Assembly (NCBI RefSeq): GCF_001439695.1
Contig: NZ_JYLL01000010.1
Span: 62,001 to 126,000, forward strand
Direction of reading: 5' to 3'
DNA: 64,000 nt
Origin: Pseudomonas veronii
Lineage (GTDB): Bacteria; Pseudomonadota; Gammaproteobacteria; Pseudomonadales; Pseudomonadaceae
Shown here: positions 24,430 through 32,893 of the stretch, piece after piece
Numbering within the stretch: position 1 is the first letter of the stretch
How the letters are laid out: each line of letters starts with the position of its first letter
The notes under the pieces: model-generated
What the model was told of the DNA's origin: nothing
The model's database searches: none
What the model saw: only the letters and a program-made list of their open reading frames with translations
Position numbers and translations under genes: made by a program

Positions 24430-25719
24430 ATGACGCAAGCAATCACCCAAACAGACACCCTGGTGGTAGGCGCCGGCCAGGCCGGCGTGGCCATGAGCGA
24501 GCATTTGAGCAAGCACGGCGTGCCGCACCTGGTGCTGGAACGCAGCCGGATCGCCGAGCGCTGGCGCAGCAGCCGCTGGGATTCGTTGGTGGCCAACGGG
24601 CCGGCCTGGCACGACCGCTTTCCCGGCCTCGCCTTCGAAGGGCTCGCCCCGGATGCCTTCGCGCCGAAAGAGCGCGTGGCGGATTACTTCGAAGCCTATG
24701 CACGCCAGTTCAATGCGCCGATCCGCACCGGCGTGGAAGTCACCTCGGTGCTGCGCAATGTCGGCCGCCCCGGTTTTACCGTACACACCAGCGACGGCGT
24801 GATCGAAGCCAACCGCGTGGTGGCGGCGACCGGGCCGTTCCAGACGCCGGTGATCCCGGCGATCGCGCCGACAGACACAGCACTGCATCAGATCCATTCC
24901 GCCGACTATCGCAACCCCGGCCAACTGCCCCAAGGCGCGGTGCTGGTGGTGGGCGCCGGCTCGTCGGGGGTGCAGATCGCCGATGAACTGCAGCGCAGCG
25001 GCCGTCAGGTGTACCTGTCGGTCGGCGCCCACGACCGCCCGCCGCGCGCCTATCGCCAGCGTGATTTCTGCTGGTGGCTCGGTGTACTGGGCGAATGGGA
25101 CCAGGCCGCGATCAAGCCCGGCCGCGAACACGTGACCATTGCCGTGAGCGGCGCCCACGGCGGCAAGACCATCGACTTCCGCGAGTTGGCCCTGCGCGGC
25201 ATGACCCTGGTCGGGCCCACCGAGTCTTTCCATGGCGGCGTGGCCACCTTCCAACCCACCCTGCTGGAGAACCTCGCACGCGGCGACGAAAACTACCTGG
25301 CCCTGCTGGACGCGGCGGATGCGTATATCGAACGCAACGGCCTCGACCTGCCCGTGGAGCCCGAAGCCCGGCGCATCTTCGCCGATGCCGAGTGCGTGAA
25401 ACAGCCGATCCTGCAACTGGACCTGGCCCGCGCCGGCATCACCTCGATCATCTGGGCCACCGGCTTTGCCGTGGATTACGGCTGGCTGAAGGTCGATGCG
25501 TTCGACGCCGCCGGCAAACCGCAGCACCAGCGCGGCGTGTCCAGCGAGGCCGGCATCTACTTCCTCGGTTTGCCCTGGCAGTCGCGCCGTGGCTCGTCGT
25601 TTATCTGGGGCGTGTGGCATGACGCCAAATACCTCGCCGACCATATCGCCACCCAGCGTCAGTACCTCGAATATCGCGTCGCGGCCCCGCTCGTGCGCCC
25701 GTCTCCTGTCAGCGCCTGA
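24430..25719 (+). CDS. Flavin-containing monooxygenase-like oxidoreductase
   Basis: 429 residues from the ATG at 24430 with AAGGA 8 bases upstream; the upstream ATG at 24388 lacks one. It has an FAD motif TLVVGAGQAGVAMSEHL, a monooxygenase-like W-R-S-S-R-W-D-S-L stretch (ERWRSSRWDSL) and a second Rossmann NADPH motif AVLVVGAGSSGVQIADEL near residue 175. Such enzymes perform N-oxygenation or Baeyer-Villiger-type oxidation of small substrates. It heads an operon with RidA, DUF1028 and an M20 amidohydrolase, so it probably performs the first oxidative step on a nitrogen compound. The exact substrate is unknown. Confidence 0.9.
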   Translation: MTQAITQTDTLVVGAGQAGVAMSEHLSKHGVPHLVLERSRIAERWRSSRWDSLVANGPAWHDRFPGLAFEGLAPDAFAPKERVADYFEAYARQFNAPIRTGVEVTSVLRNVGRPGFTVHTSDGVIEANRVVAATGPFQTPVIPAIAPTDTALHQIHSADYRNPGQLPQGAVLVVGAGSSGVQIADELQRSGRQVYLSVGAHDRPPRAYRQRDFCWWLGVLGEWDQAAIKPGREHVTIAVSGAHGGKTIDFRELALRGMTLVGPTESFHGGVATFQPTLLENLARGDENYLALLDAADAYIERNGLDLPVEPEARRIFADAECVKQPILQLDLARAGITSIIWATGFAVDYGWLKVDAFDAAGKPQHQRGVSSEAGIYFLGLPWQSRRGSSFIWGVWHDAKYLADHIATQRQYLEYRVAAPLVRPSPVSA

Positions 25720-25741
25720 TCATTTTTCCCGGAGTTTTTTG

Positions 25742-26152
25742 ATGCCTACCCACACGCGCATCCGCATGTTCAACACTAAACAAACCTACCCCAACCAGAG
25801 CCTGGACAATGACCTGTGCCAGGCCGTGCGCGCCGGCAACACCGTGTATGTGCGCGGCCAGGTCGGCAGCGATTTCGACGGCAACCTGGTGGGCCTCGGC
25901 GACCCGCGTGCCCAGGCCGAGCAGGCCATGCGCAACGTCAAGCAACTGCTGGAAGAAGCCGGCAGCGACCTCAGCCATATCGTCAAGACCACCACCTACC
26001 TGATCGACCCGCGCTACCGCGAGCCGGTGTACCAGGAAGTCGGCAAATGGCTCAAGGGCGTGTTCCCGATTTCCACCGGGCTGGTGGTATCGGCCCTGGG
26101 CCAGCCGCAGTGGCTGATGGAAATCGATGTGATCGCCGTGATTCCCGAGTAA
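25742..26152 (+). CDS. RidA/YjgF-family protein
   Basis: 136 residues from the ATG at 25742, GGAG 7 bases upstream. The Rid fold is shown by LCQAVRAGNTVYVRGQVG, AEQAMRNVKQLLEEAGSDLSHIVKTTTYLID and the closing LMEIDVIAVIPE. Rid proteins hydrolyse reactive imines/enamines or act as specialised deaminases inside pathway operons. The Arg-containing Rid motif near the C-terminus is not evident in the RidA form, so it likely belongs to a Rid2-7 type. It fits an operon in which an oxidised nitrogen compound gives an imine. Confidence 0.9.
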   Translation: MPTHTRIRMFNTKQTYPNQSLDNDLCQAVRAGNTVYVRGQVGSDFDGNLVGLGDPRAQAEQAMRNVKQLLEEAGSDLSHIVKTTTYLIDPRYREPVYQEVGKWLKGVFPISTGLVVSALGQPQWLMEIDVIAVIPE

Positions 26153-26162
26153 GGAGCCGTAC

Positions 26163-26840
26163 ATGACCTTTTCAATCGTCGGCCGTTGCGCCGACACCGG
26201 CCAACTGGGCATCGCCATCAGCTCTTCGAGCATCGCCGTCGGCGCACGCTGCCCCTGGCTGCGGCCGGGTGTCGGTGCAGTCGCGACCCAGAACATCACG
26301 CTGCCGGCCCTCGGCCCGGACGTGCTCGACCTGCTGCAACAAGGCCTGGCCCCCGCCGCCGCAATCGACCAGGCGCTGACCCGCAACGGCTACAGCCAAT
26401 ACCGCCAACTGACCGCGATCGATCACCTGGGCCGCAGCGTGCATTTCAGCGGCAGCCAAACCCTCGGCAAGCACCACGCGGTGTCGGGCGAACAGTGCGT
26501 CGCGGCCGGCAATATGCTCGCCGACCGCGCAGTGATCGAGGCGATGGTCCAGGCCTTCGAGCAAGGCGAAGGCCAACTGGCCGAGCGACTCTTGGCCGCG
26601 ATGCATGCCGCCATCGCCGCCGGTGGCGAAGCCGGCCCGGTGCATTCGGCCGCGTTGCAGGTGGTGGGCGAGCTGACCTGGCCGATCATCGACCTGCGGG
26701 TGGATTGGGCCGACGCCAACCCGATCGGCCAACTGCACACGCTGTGGGATGCCTATCGCCCACAAGTGCAGGCCTACGTCGACCGCGCCCTGGCCCCCGA
26801 CCACGCGCCCGGCTATGGCGTCGCCGGGGACGAGCGATGA
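26163..26840 (+). CDS. DUF1028 (Ntn-hydrolase fold) family protein
   Basis: 225 residues with the DUF1028 start TFSIVGRCADTGQLGIAISSSSIAVG and the GAVATQNITLP stretch. The family has an N-terminal-nucleophile hydrolase-like fold; its biochemical role is not established, but an amidase or ring-opening hydrolase activity is often suspected. It lies 10 bases after the Rid gene and overlaps the M20 gene by 4 bases, so all four genes are one transcript. Confidence 0.9.
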   Translation: MTFSIVGRCADTGQLGIAISSSSIAVGARCPWLRPGVGAVATQNITLPALGPDVLDLLQQGLAPAAAIDQALTRNGYSQYRQLTAIDHLGRSVHFSGSQTLGKHHAVSGEQCVAAGNMLADRAVIEAMVQAFEQGEGQLAERLLAAMHAAIAAGGEAGPVHSAALQVVGELTWPIIDLRVDWADANPIGQLHTLWDAYRPQVQAYVDRALAPDHAPGYGVAGDER

Positions 26841-27979
26841 GCCGCAGCCGCGCGTTGCTGCAGACGCTGGTGGGGTTCGATACCACCAGCCGCGAGTCCA
26901 ACCTGCAGTTGATCGCCTTTGTGCGCGATTACCTGGCGAGTCACGGCGTGCCCAGCGAACTGATCTACAACGAGGCCCGCACCAAGGCCAACCTGTTTGC
27001 CAGCATCGGCCCGGTGGAGGTGCCCGGGATTGTGCTGTCCGGGCATACCGATGTCGTGCCGGTGGATGGGCAGCCGTGGAGCGTGCCGCCGTTTGAACTG
27101 ACCGAACGCGACGGCCGGCTGTTCGGCCGGGGCACTGCGGACATGAAGGGCTACATCGCCTGTGTGCTGGCCCTGGTGCCAGCGCTGGTCGCGGCGACGC
27201 TGCGCCGGCCGGTGCATATCGCCCTCTCCTACGACGAAGAAGTCGGTTGCCTGGGCGTGCGCTCGTTGCTCAGCGTGCTGGCACAACGGCCGGTGAAGCC
27301 GATGCTGTGCATCATCGGTGAACCGACCGAACTCAAACCGGTGCTCGGTCATAAAGGCAAGCTGGCGATGCGCTGCGATGTGCATGGCGCGGCCTGTCAT
27401 TCGGCGTATGCGCCCCATGGCGTGAATGCGATCGAGCATGCCGCCGAATTGATCGGCGAACTGGGACGCATCGGCCAACGGCTGCGCGATAAGCAGGATG
27501 CGCGCTTTGATCCGCCGTTCAGTACGGTGCAAACCGGGGTGATTGGCGGGGGCAAGGCGCTGAACATCGTGCCCGCCGACTGCCGGTTTGATTTTGAGGT
27601 CCGCGCGCTGCCGGGCCAGGCCCCGCAAGCGGTGGCGGATGAATTGCGCGCCTACGCCGAGCAGCAGGTATTGCCGCGCATGCAGGCGGTGAGCGCGCAG
27701 AGTGCGATTCGCTTTACCGAGCTGTCGGCGTATCCGGGGCTGATGACCGATCAGCAGAGCGAGGCGACCGAGTTGATCGCGGCATTTTGCGGCTCGCGGG
27801 CGTTCGGCACGGTAGCGTTCGGCACCGAGGGCGGGTTGTTCGACGCGGTGGGCATTCCCACGGTGGTGTGCGGGCCCGGCAGCATGGACCAGGGGCATAA
27901 GCCGGACGAGTTTGTGAGTGTGGCGCAGTTGGCACAGTGCGATCAGATGTTGCACAGCATGCTGAACGCGCTGCGTTGA
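26837..27979 (+). CDS. M20-family amidohydrolase, acetylornithine deacetylase-like
   Basis: 380 residues from the ATG at 26837, overlapping the DUF1028 stop. The metal site is intact: SGHTDVVPVDGQPW with the first His and Asp, RGTADMKGYIA with the bridging Asp, YDEEVGCLG with the catalytic Glu, GEPTEL, and the C-terminal His in GPGSMDQGHKPDEF. It resembles ArgE in sequence, but its operon context (monooxygenase, Rid, DUF1028, NCS1 permease) suggests a catabolic N-acyl or carbamoyl amino-acid hydrolase instead of arginine synthesis. A strong terminator follows at 28064-28086. Confidence 0.92.
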   Translation: MSRSRALLQTLVGFDTTSRESNLQLIAFVRDYLASHGVPSELIYNEARTKANLFASIGPVEVPGIVLSGHTDVVPVDGQPWSVPPFELTERDGRLFGRGTADMKGYIACVLALVPALVAATLRRPVHIALSYDEEVGCLGVRSLLSVLAQRPVKPMLCIIGEPTELKPVLGHKGKLAMRCDVHGAACHSAYAPHGVNAIEHAAELIGELGRIGQRLRDKQDARFDPPFSTVQTGVIGGGKALNIVPADCRFDFEVRALPGQAPQAVADELRAYAEQQVLPRMQAVSAQSAIRFTELSAYPGLMTDQQSEATELIAAFCGSRAFGTVAFGTEGGLFDAVGIPTVVCGPGSMDQGHKPDEFVSVAQLAQCDQMLHSMLNALR

Positions 27980-28063
27980 CGGCCCTCGGCTGTGCCGGCG
28001 ACATACCCTGCATCAATCGCTACCCGCAGCTGATGGAACCGTACTTGAAGGCGGCCCACATAG

Positions 28064-28086
28064 GAAAACGGCTAATAGCCGTTTTC
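28064..28086 (+). terminator. Rho-independent terminator of the catabolic operon
   Basis: A perfect 10-bp stem GAAAACGGCT-AAT-AGCCGTTTTC, with the T run inside the 3' arm, 85 bases after the M20 stop. It is nearly symmetric and could work in both directions. Confidence 0.8.
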
Positions 28087-28112
28087 ACTTCAACAGCCTT
28101 TGAGTATTGACC

Positions 28113-28505
28113 ATGATAGGAATTCCACCGCACTCGCCGTTGAACAACCCGCTCAACGCTGCGCCGCCTGAAGAGTTGCGTCAGCGCCCCGAAGCGGGTG
28201 TACCTGACAGGGAAAGCATACGCATGGCCGTAAGAGAAGAGGATGCATACCGCACGCTAGATGCCTTTTTTGACGTGGCAGAAGCTAACGGCATCAAGGA
28301 TCTGAACCCGAGCCACGGCAGGCCCTACCTCGATAACAACTTGAACCCGCCGGGCAACGTGGTGCCGCTGTCCGTCCACTTCCGCCCGGACCGTCCGGAT
28401 GACACTTACAGCCCGGGGCACTTGAAGGCGGTCAACAACTTCGGCACACAACTCGACGCACGGTTGAAGCAACTGAACATCCGGAATGTCGGGCCCGAGG
28501 AGTAA
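28113..28505 (+). CDS. Hypothetical protein, proline-rich N-terminus
   Basis: 130 residues from the ATG at 28113. No family is recognised. The N-terminal 30 residues are Pro/Asn/Glu-rich and probably disordered; a helical segment IRMAVREEDAYRTLDAFFDVAEANGIKDL and a closing PGHLKAVNNFGTQLDARLKQLNI follow. No signal peptide or membrane segment. It stands alone between a terminator and the convergent LysR gene. It could be an orphan accessory gene. Confidence 0.55.
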   Translation: MIGIPPHSPLNNPLNAAPPEELRQRPEAGVPDRESIRMAVREEDAYRTLDAFFDVAEANGIKDLNPSHGRPYLDNNLNPPGNVVPLSVHFRPDRPDDTYSPGHLKAVNNFGTQLDARLKQLNIRNVGPEE

Positions 28506-28588
28506 TCCCAGCGCCGATCAGAGTTGACGCCTGCGTGACCCAGGACAGCCGGGCCGATGCGTTGTTGGCCCAGGCTTGAGCGCGCCGA

Positions 28589-29500
28589 TCAGGCGAGCAA
28601 ACGCGCCAGCTCCTCGCGGCAGTAATCGACGAACAACTGCACCGGCTTGGTCAACGGTGCGCGGCGCAACCACACGGCCGACAAGCCCGAGCCGGTGACG
28701 GTTTCCGCCAGCGGCAGACACACGACTTTCTGGCCATCATAGGTGTACTCGGTAAACGGCCTGGTCACCAGGATCGAAAAGCCAAACCCGCGCCCCACCA
28801 TGCCCCGCACCATCTCGATCGACGGCGAGCTGAACACGATGTTCGGCGTCAAGCCGCGCTCTTCAAAGATGCTCACGAAGTACGTGCGGCTCGGCAGTAC
28901 ATCCAGCAGGATCATCGGCTCCAGCACCAGGTCCGCGAGCGACACCTTGGCCTGCTGCGCAAAGCGGTGATCGGCCGGCAACAGCGCATACGGCTGCTGC
29001 GGCGGCATCAACGGCGTGGTCTCGATGGTCGCGCCCAGGTCATGCTCGAACAGCATCGCCACGTCGATACTGCCGGCCGTCAGCGCCTGCACCAACTCCT
29101 GCTGCTCTCCATCGCGCATGCGGATTTCCACCCCCGGCCAGCGCGCCTTGAAACCGGCGATCAAACGCGGCAGGTACAGCGGCGCGACGGTTTCAAAGCA
29201 GCCGATATCGATCTGCCCCGCCACCACGTCATTGTCGGCCAGCGCATTCTGCTCGAACTCGTGGGCCACCCGCAGCAGCTCCAGCGCCTTGCGATAAAAG
29301 CGCGCGCCGCTGGGGGTGAGCGACACGCCCTGGGCGTGATGGCGGATAAACAGCTGCACGCCAAAGCTGTCTTCCAGTTGCTTGATCGCGGTGGACACCG
29401 ACGGTTGCGCGATATACAGCTTGCGCGACGCCTCGGCGACGCTGCCGCACTCGGCCGTGGTGACGAAATATCTGAGCTGGCGCAGGTTATAGGCAGCCAT
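28589..29500 (-). CDS. LysR-family transcriptional regulator
   Basis: 303 residues from the ATG at 29500 (GGAGG upstream); the frame extends to 29569 without support. N-terminal helix-turn-helix NLRQLRYFVTTAECGSVAEASRKLYIAQPSVSTAIKQLE and a periplasmic-binding-like effector domain from about residue 90. It is divergent from the NCS1 permease at 29717 and close to the monooxygenase operon, so it is the candidate regulator of both (inference). LysR sites are expected within 29501-29716 but I could not identify a clear T-N11-A pair. Confidence 0.93.
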   Translation of the reverse strand: MAAYNLRQLRYFVTTAECGSVAEASRKLYIAQPSVSTAIKQLEDSFGVQLFIRHHAQGVSLTPSGARFYRKALELLRVAHEFEQNALADNDVVAGQIDIGCFETVAPLYLPRLIAGFKARWPGVEIRMRDGEQQELVQALTAGSIDVAMLFEHDLGATIETTPLMPPQQPYALLPADHRFAQQAKVSLADLVLEPMILLDVLPSRTYFVSIFEERGLTPNIVFSSPSIEMVRGMVGRGFGFSILVTRPFTEYTYDGQKVVCLPLAETVTGSGLSAVWLRRAPLTKPVQLFVDYCREELARLLA

Positions 29501-29655
29501 CGGGCCCTCCGCAAATGTGGGACTTCGCCCCAGTACACAAGCGGGCAACATACCGGAGCGCGTGGCCACGCGAGATACTTTTTTTAAGGTCTATAGCAAC
29601 AAACTTACTAATTTACCTCCCCGCCCCCATTGCAGATGATCGCTCCAACAACAAA

Positions 29656-29695
29656 GCGCCGCTGAGCGGCGCACAGCGAAGTACGTCAACGTACT
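29656..29695 (+). promoter_or_regulatory. Tandem hairpins in the leader of the NCS1 permease gene
   Basis: Two stems lie 22-61 bases before the start: GCGCCGC-TGA-GCGGCGC at 29656-29672 and AGTACGT-CA-ACGTACT at 29680-29695. The first is very stable. They could be part of an attenuator or an mRNA control element; the second could also be a protein-binding palindrome. Confidence 0.45.
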
Positions 29696-29716
29696 CACCT
29701 TGCCTTGGAGCTCGTC

Positions 29717-31132
29717 ATGGTTACCACTGCAACATCCAGCGCCCCGCTTATCGAAAAACACACGATTGGATACGTGCCCCCGGAAGATCGCCACGGAAAG
29801 GTAAGAGACCTGTTCACCCTGTGGTTCGGCGGCAACATCGCGCCGTTGCCGATCGTCACGGGTGCGCTGGGCGTGCAACTGTTCCATCTCAATCTGATCT
29901 GGGGCATCGTCGCCATCCTCGTCGGCCACCTGGTCGGCGGCGTGTTGATGGCATTGCACTCGGCCCAGGGCCCGCAGATGGGCATCCCGCAAATGATCCA
30001 GAGCCGCGCACAATTCGGCTCCCTCGGCGCGTTGCTGGTGGTGGTGATCGCCGGGGTGATGTACATCGGTTTCTTCGCCTCCAACATCGTGCTGGCCGGT
30101 AAATCCCTGCACGGTGTGGTCGACAGCGTGCCGGTGCCGGTGGGCATCGTGATCGGCGCCATCGGTTCCGGGATCATCGGCATCATCGGCTACCGTTTCA
30201 TCCACGTACTCAACCGCATCGGCACCTGGGTACTGGGCGCGGGGATCGTGCTGGGTTTCGGCTACATCTTCAGCCATATACAGACCAGCGACTTTCTGAC
30301 CCGCGGCAGCTTCAACCTCTCCGGCTGGCTGGCCACCGTGTCCCTGGCGGCGCTGTGGCAGATCGCGTTCGCGCCCTACGTCTCCGACTATTCGCGCTAC
30401 CTGCCGGCCGACGTACCCGTCGCGTCGACCTTCTGGACCACCTACCTGGGCTCGGCGCTGGGTTCGAGCCTGTCGTTCATCTTCGGCGCCGTCGCGGTGC
30501 TCGCCACCCCGGTGGGCATGGACACCATGGACGCGGTCAAACTCGCCACCGGCGCCATCGGCCCGTTGATGCTGGTGCTGTTCTTGCTCAGCGTGATCAG
30601 CCACAACGCCCTCAACCTGTACGGTGCGGTGCTGTCGATCATCACCCTGGTGCAGACCTTCGCCTACCGCTGGATCCCCACCGCGAAAAGCCGCGCCGTG
30701 ATCTCGATCATCGTACTCGCGGCCTGTTCGGTGGCCGCGGTATTTGCCTCGAAAGACTTTATCGGCCACTTCGTCGACATGGTCCTGGTGCTGCTGGTGG
30801 TACTGGTGCCGTGGACGGCGATCAACCTGATCGACTTCTACGCGATCCATAAAGGCAAGTACGACATTGCATCGATCTTCCGCGTGGACGGCGGGCTCTA
30901 CGGGCGCTACAACCCCCAGGCGCTGCTGGCCTATGCGGTGGGGATCGCGGTGCAGATTCCGTTCATGAACACACCGCTGTACGTGGGGCCGATTTCGCAG
31001 CACATCAACGGCGCGGATTTGTCGTGGGTGGTGGGGTTGGTGGTGACGTCGCCGTTGTATTTCTGGTTGGCGAGTCGGGACAGTGCGTATAAGCGGCGGA
31101 TGGCGGAGGGGACGCTGGTGGGTGGAGTTTGA
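29717..31132 (+). CDS. NCS1-family cytosine/purine/allantoin-type permease
   Basis: 471 residues from the ATG at 29717, GGAG 6 bases upstream. About twelve hydrophobic segments begin after residue 30; the NCS1 pattern is seen in LFTLWFGGNIAPLPIVTGALG and WQIAFAPYVSDYSRYLP. Members import cytosine, uracil, allantoin, hydantoins and related rings by cation symport. Divergent from the LysR gene. The pairing with the 24430-27979 operon points to a nitrogen heterocycle or a related small amide as the substrate of the pathway. The 470-codon frame on the opposite strand is a shadow. Confidence 0.93.
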   Translation: MVTTATSSAPLIEKHTIGYVPPEDRHGKVRDLFTLWFGGNIAPLPIVTGALGVQLFHLNLIWGIVAILVGHLVGGVLMALHSAQGPQMGIPQMIQSRAQFGSLGALLVVVIAGVMYIGFFASNIVLAGKSLHGVVDSVPVPVGIVIGAIGSGIIGIIGYRFIHVLNRIGTWVLGAGIVLGFGYIFSHIQTSDFLTRGSFNLSGWLATVSLAALWQIAFAPYVSDYSRYLPADVPVASTFWTTYLGSALGSSLSFIFGAVAVLATPVGMDTMDAVKLATGAIGPLMLVLFLLSVISHNALNLYGAVLSIITLVQTFAYRWIPTAKSRAVISIIVLAACSVAAVFASKDFIGHFVDMVLVLLVVLVPWTAINLIDFYAIHKGKYDIASIFRVDGGLYGRYNPQALLAYAVGIAVQIPFMNTPLYVGPISQHINGADLSWVVGLVVTSPLYFWLASRDSAYKRRMAEGTLVGGV

Positions 31133-31420
31133 AACAGCCTGTCGGTTGCGCCTCGATTAACCGCACCTTATAGTTCGCCCCGTCGCTGGCATTGGTCGGC
31201 GACAGGGTTTCGCAGCCCTACACAATAGAATCAACCTGCACAGTCATCAGACCCTCAGGCGGTGTCCGTCTGCGCCTCGTTTATGGCGGCTGTGCGTGGG
31301 AGACCTTCGGGTCTGCCGGGGGTGATTCTTCCTGGTCTGCGAACCCGCGCACAGTTGCCACCCAATCTGTTTCGCAGCAGCAAGGTGGTGATTCTTTTTA
31401 CCCAAATAGAATCGAACCTC
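31133..31420 (+). other. Long 5' leader region of the DUF3077 gene
   Basis: A 288-base gap with no convincing gene. It contains a UUCG-capped stem AGACC-TTCG-GGTCT at 31301-31314 flanked by GC-rich sequence, and a second GC-rich patch near 31190-31220. The plus-strand frames here are open in more than one register and are taken as non-coding leader. Confidence 0.4.
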
Positions 31421-31714
31421 ATGACCAATCAAAATCCGCCCCGCCGCTTCACCCCCATGTCCCAAACCGCAACCGACTACCCGGTCCTGCTGATCGACAG
31501 CGACGCCCCGCTCAGCGAGTTGCACGCCTGCGCCAGCGAGCGCCTCAATGCCGCGCTCGCCTACCTGCACCTGATGGCCTGTTCCAAAGTGTCCGACTAT
31601 GCCGAGCACGACATCAATACCGTCGCCAACACCGCCCGGATCATGGTCCAGGATGTGGCGGATGTGTTTACGGTGATGGAGCGGCGTGGGTTTGATTCGC
31701 CTGCGGTGAGTTGA
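31421..31714 (+). CDS. DUF3077-family small protein
   Basis: 97 residues from the ATG at 31421. The core (YPVLLIDSDAPLSELHACASERLNAALAYLH, then NTVANTARIMVQDVADVF) matches the DUF3077 type of short, helical Pseudomonas proteins that occur in several copies per genome. Function unknown. A terminator follows 20 bases after the stop. Confidence 0.72.
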   Translation: MTNQNPPRRFTPMSQTATDYPVLLIDSDAPLSELHACASERLNAALAYLHLMACSKVSDYAEHDINTVANTARIMVQDVADVFTVMERRGFDSPAVS

Positions 31715-32017
31715 CGTGATGTAAGTGCTGAGGAAACCCGCTTTGGCGGGTTTTCTGGTTTCTGGTGAACTGGAAGTTGGCGCGTGAAGTGGACTTGATG
31801 GCGTTTGTCCCGCCGCCATCGCAGCCTCGCTGGGGCTCGACAGCTCCCACCGTCGACCGAGCCCGGCCTCCAGAAGTGGGTCGGTCATCAAGCCCCGTCA
31901 CTTGGCCCCGCTAAACCTCGCTGGCCGAACATCCTCGTCGACCCAGAGGCCACAATGGCGGCGCTATAGACACCCGGCTATCATGTGGCCTTTCGCTTAC
32001 CCCCCCGAGGAAACCGC
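31715..32017. other. Intergenic region with terminator and REP-like sequence
   Basis: Besides the terminator at 31734-31753, bases 31808-31852 (CGCCGCCATCGCAGCCTCGC and the following CTCCCACCG) resemble a degenerate extragenic palindrome. No gene is supported. Confidence 0.4.
31734..31753 (+). terminator. Rho-independent terminator after the DUF3077 gene
   Basis: AAACCCGC-TTTG-GCGGGTTT, a perfect 8-bp stem with the T run continuing to TTTT. Confidence 0.85.
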
Positions 32018-32509
32018 ATGCCCGCCCTCTCCTTTCGCAACGCCCTCCCCAGCGACGCCGCCCATTGCTTCGACATTGAAACCAGCGCCTACGAAGGCGA
32101 CGAAGCCGCGACCCTGGAAAAGATCGCCACGCGCATTGCCCAATACCCGCAAGGCTTTTTGATCCTGGAGGCAGATGGCGAGGTGGTGGGCTTCATCAAC
32201 AGCGGCTGCGCCCACAAGGTGGTGATGTCGGATGAGGCGTTCAAGGAGTTGGTCGGCCATGCGGCCGAGGCGCCGAATGTGGTGATCATGTCGGTGGTGG
32301 TCGCCCCGGCGCACCAGGGCAAGGGCTATTCCACCGCGTTGATGCGCGAGTTTGTGCAGCGCATGCGCGCGTTGGGCAAGCAGACGATTCACTTGATGTG
32401 CAAGGACCGCCATGTGGCGCTGTACACACGCCTGGGCTACCGCTACGTGCAGCCGTCGGCGTCGGACCATGGAGGGATGGCGTGGCATGAGATGGTGATG
32501 GCCTTTTAA
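32018..32509 (+). CDS. GNAT-family N-acetyltransferase
   Basis: 163 residues from the ATG at 32018 (GAGG 7 bases upstream). GNAT layout: PALSFRNALPSDAAHCFDIE, LILEADGEVVGFINSG, the acetyl-CoA loop VVVAPAHQGKGYSTALMREF (Q/R-x-x-G-x-G/A) and the C-terminal YTRLGYRYV. The spacing resembles the arylalkylamine-acetyltransferase-like subgroup. The acceptor is unknown. Confidence 0.88.
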   Translation: MPALSFRNALPSDAAHCFDIETSAYEGDEAATLEKIATRIAQYPQGFLILEADGEVVGFINSGCAHKVVMSDEAFKELVGHAAEAPNVVIMSVVVAPAHQGKGYSTALMREFVQRMRALGKQTIHLMCKDRHVALYTRLGYRYVQPSASDHGGMAWHEMVMAF

Positions 32510-32579
32510 TAGCCACCCTGGGAACTTATCCCTGTTGCAGCGCCCAACAAGGCACCACGAATTGACTCGGACTGCTTTG

Positions 32580-32819
32580 ATGTCCAGGGCACGTATCAGC
32601 CGCTTGTTGACCTCCTCTTTGATCGCAGCCCCGTTGATGGCCATGGTGCCGGTTGCATTCGGTGCCACTGCGCAGGACATCGAGCACCTCCGAAACTTAT
32701 CCGTCGACCAGTTCCGCCGGGAGGCCAAGCAACGCGCCGAGGAGCAGGCGCGCCAGGAAGCCAGGGAAAAGCAGTTGCAGGAAGAGGAGGTACGCGCTTT
32801 ATTGGTCGAAAAACCCTGA
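32580..32819 (+). CDS. Small secreted protein of unknown function
   Basis: 79 residues from the ATG at 32580. A cleavable signal peptide is likely (RISRLLTSSLIAAPLMAMVPVAFG, cut near residue 29), leaving about 50 residues, strongly charged and helical (VDQFRREAKQRAEEQARQEA). The ribosome-binding site is weak. No family recognised; the translation looks deliberate, so it is listed with moderate confidence. Confidence 0.55.
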   Translation: MSRARISRLLTSSLIAAPLMAMVPVAFGATAQDIEHLRNLSVDQFRREAKQRAEEQARQEAREKQLQEEEVRALLVEKP

Positions 32820-32893
32820 TCACGCCCACACTCAATCGTATAAAGAACTGTCTAGACGCTTGTCGGACAACGGGCCACAAGGAATCCAGCGCG

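Noticed and set aside
29591..31003. 470-codon minus-strand frame over the NCS1 permease
   Set aside because: Antisense shadow of a hydrophobic membrane protein.
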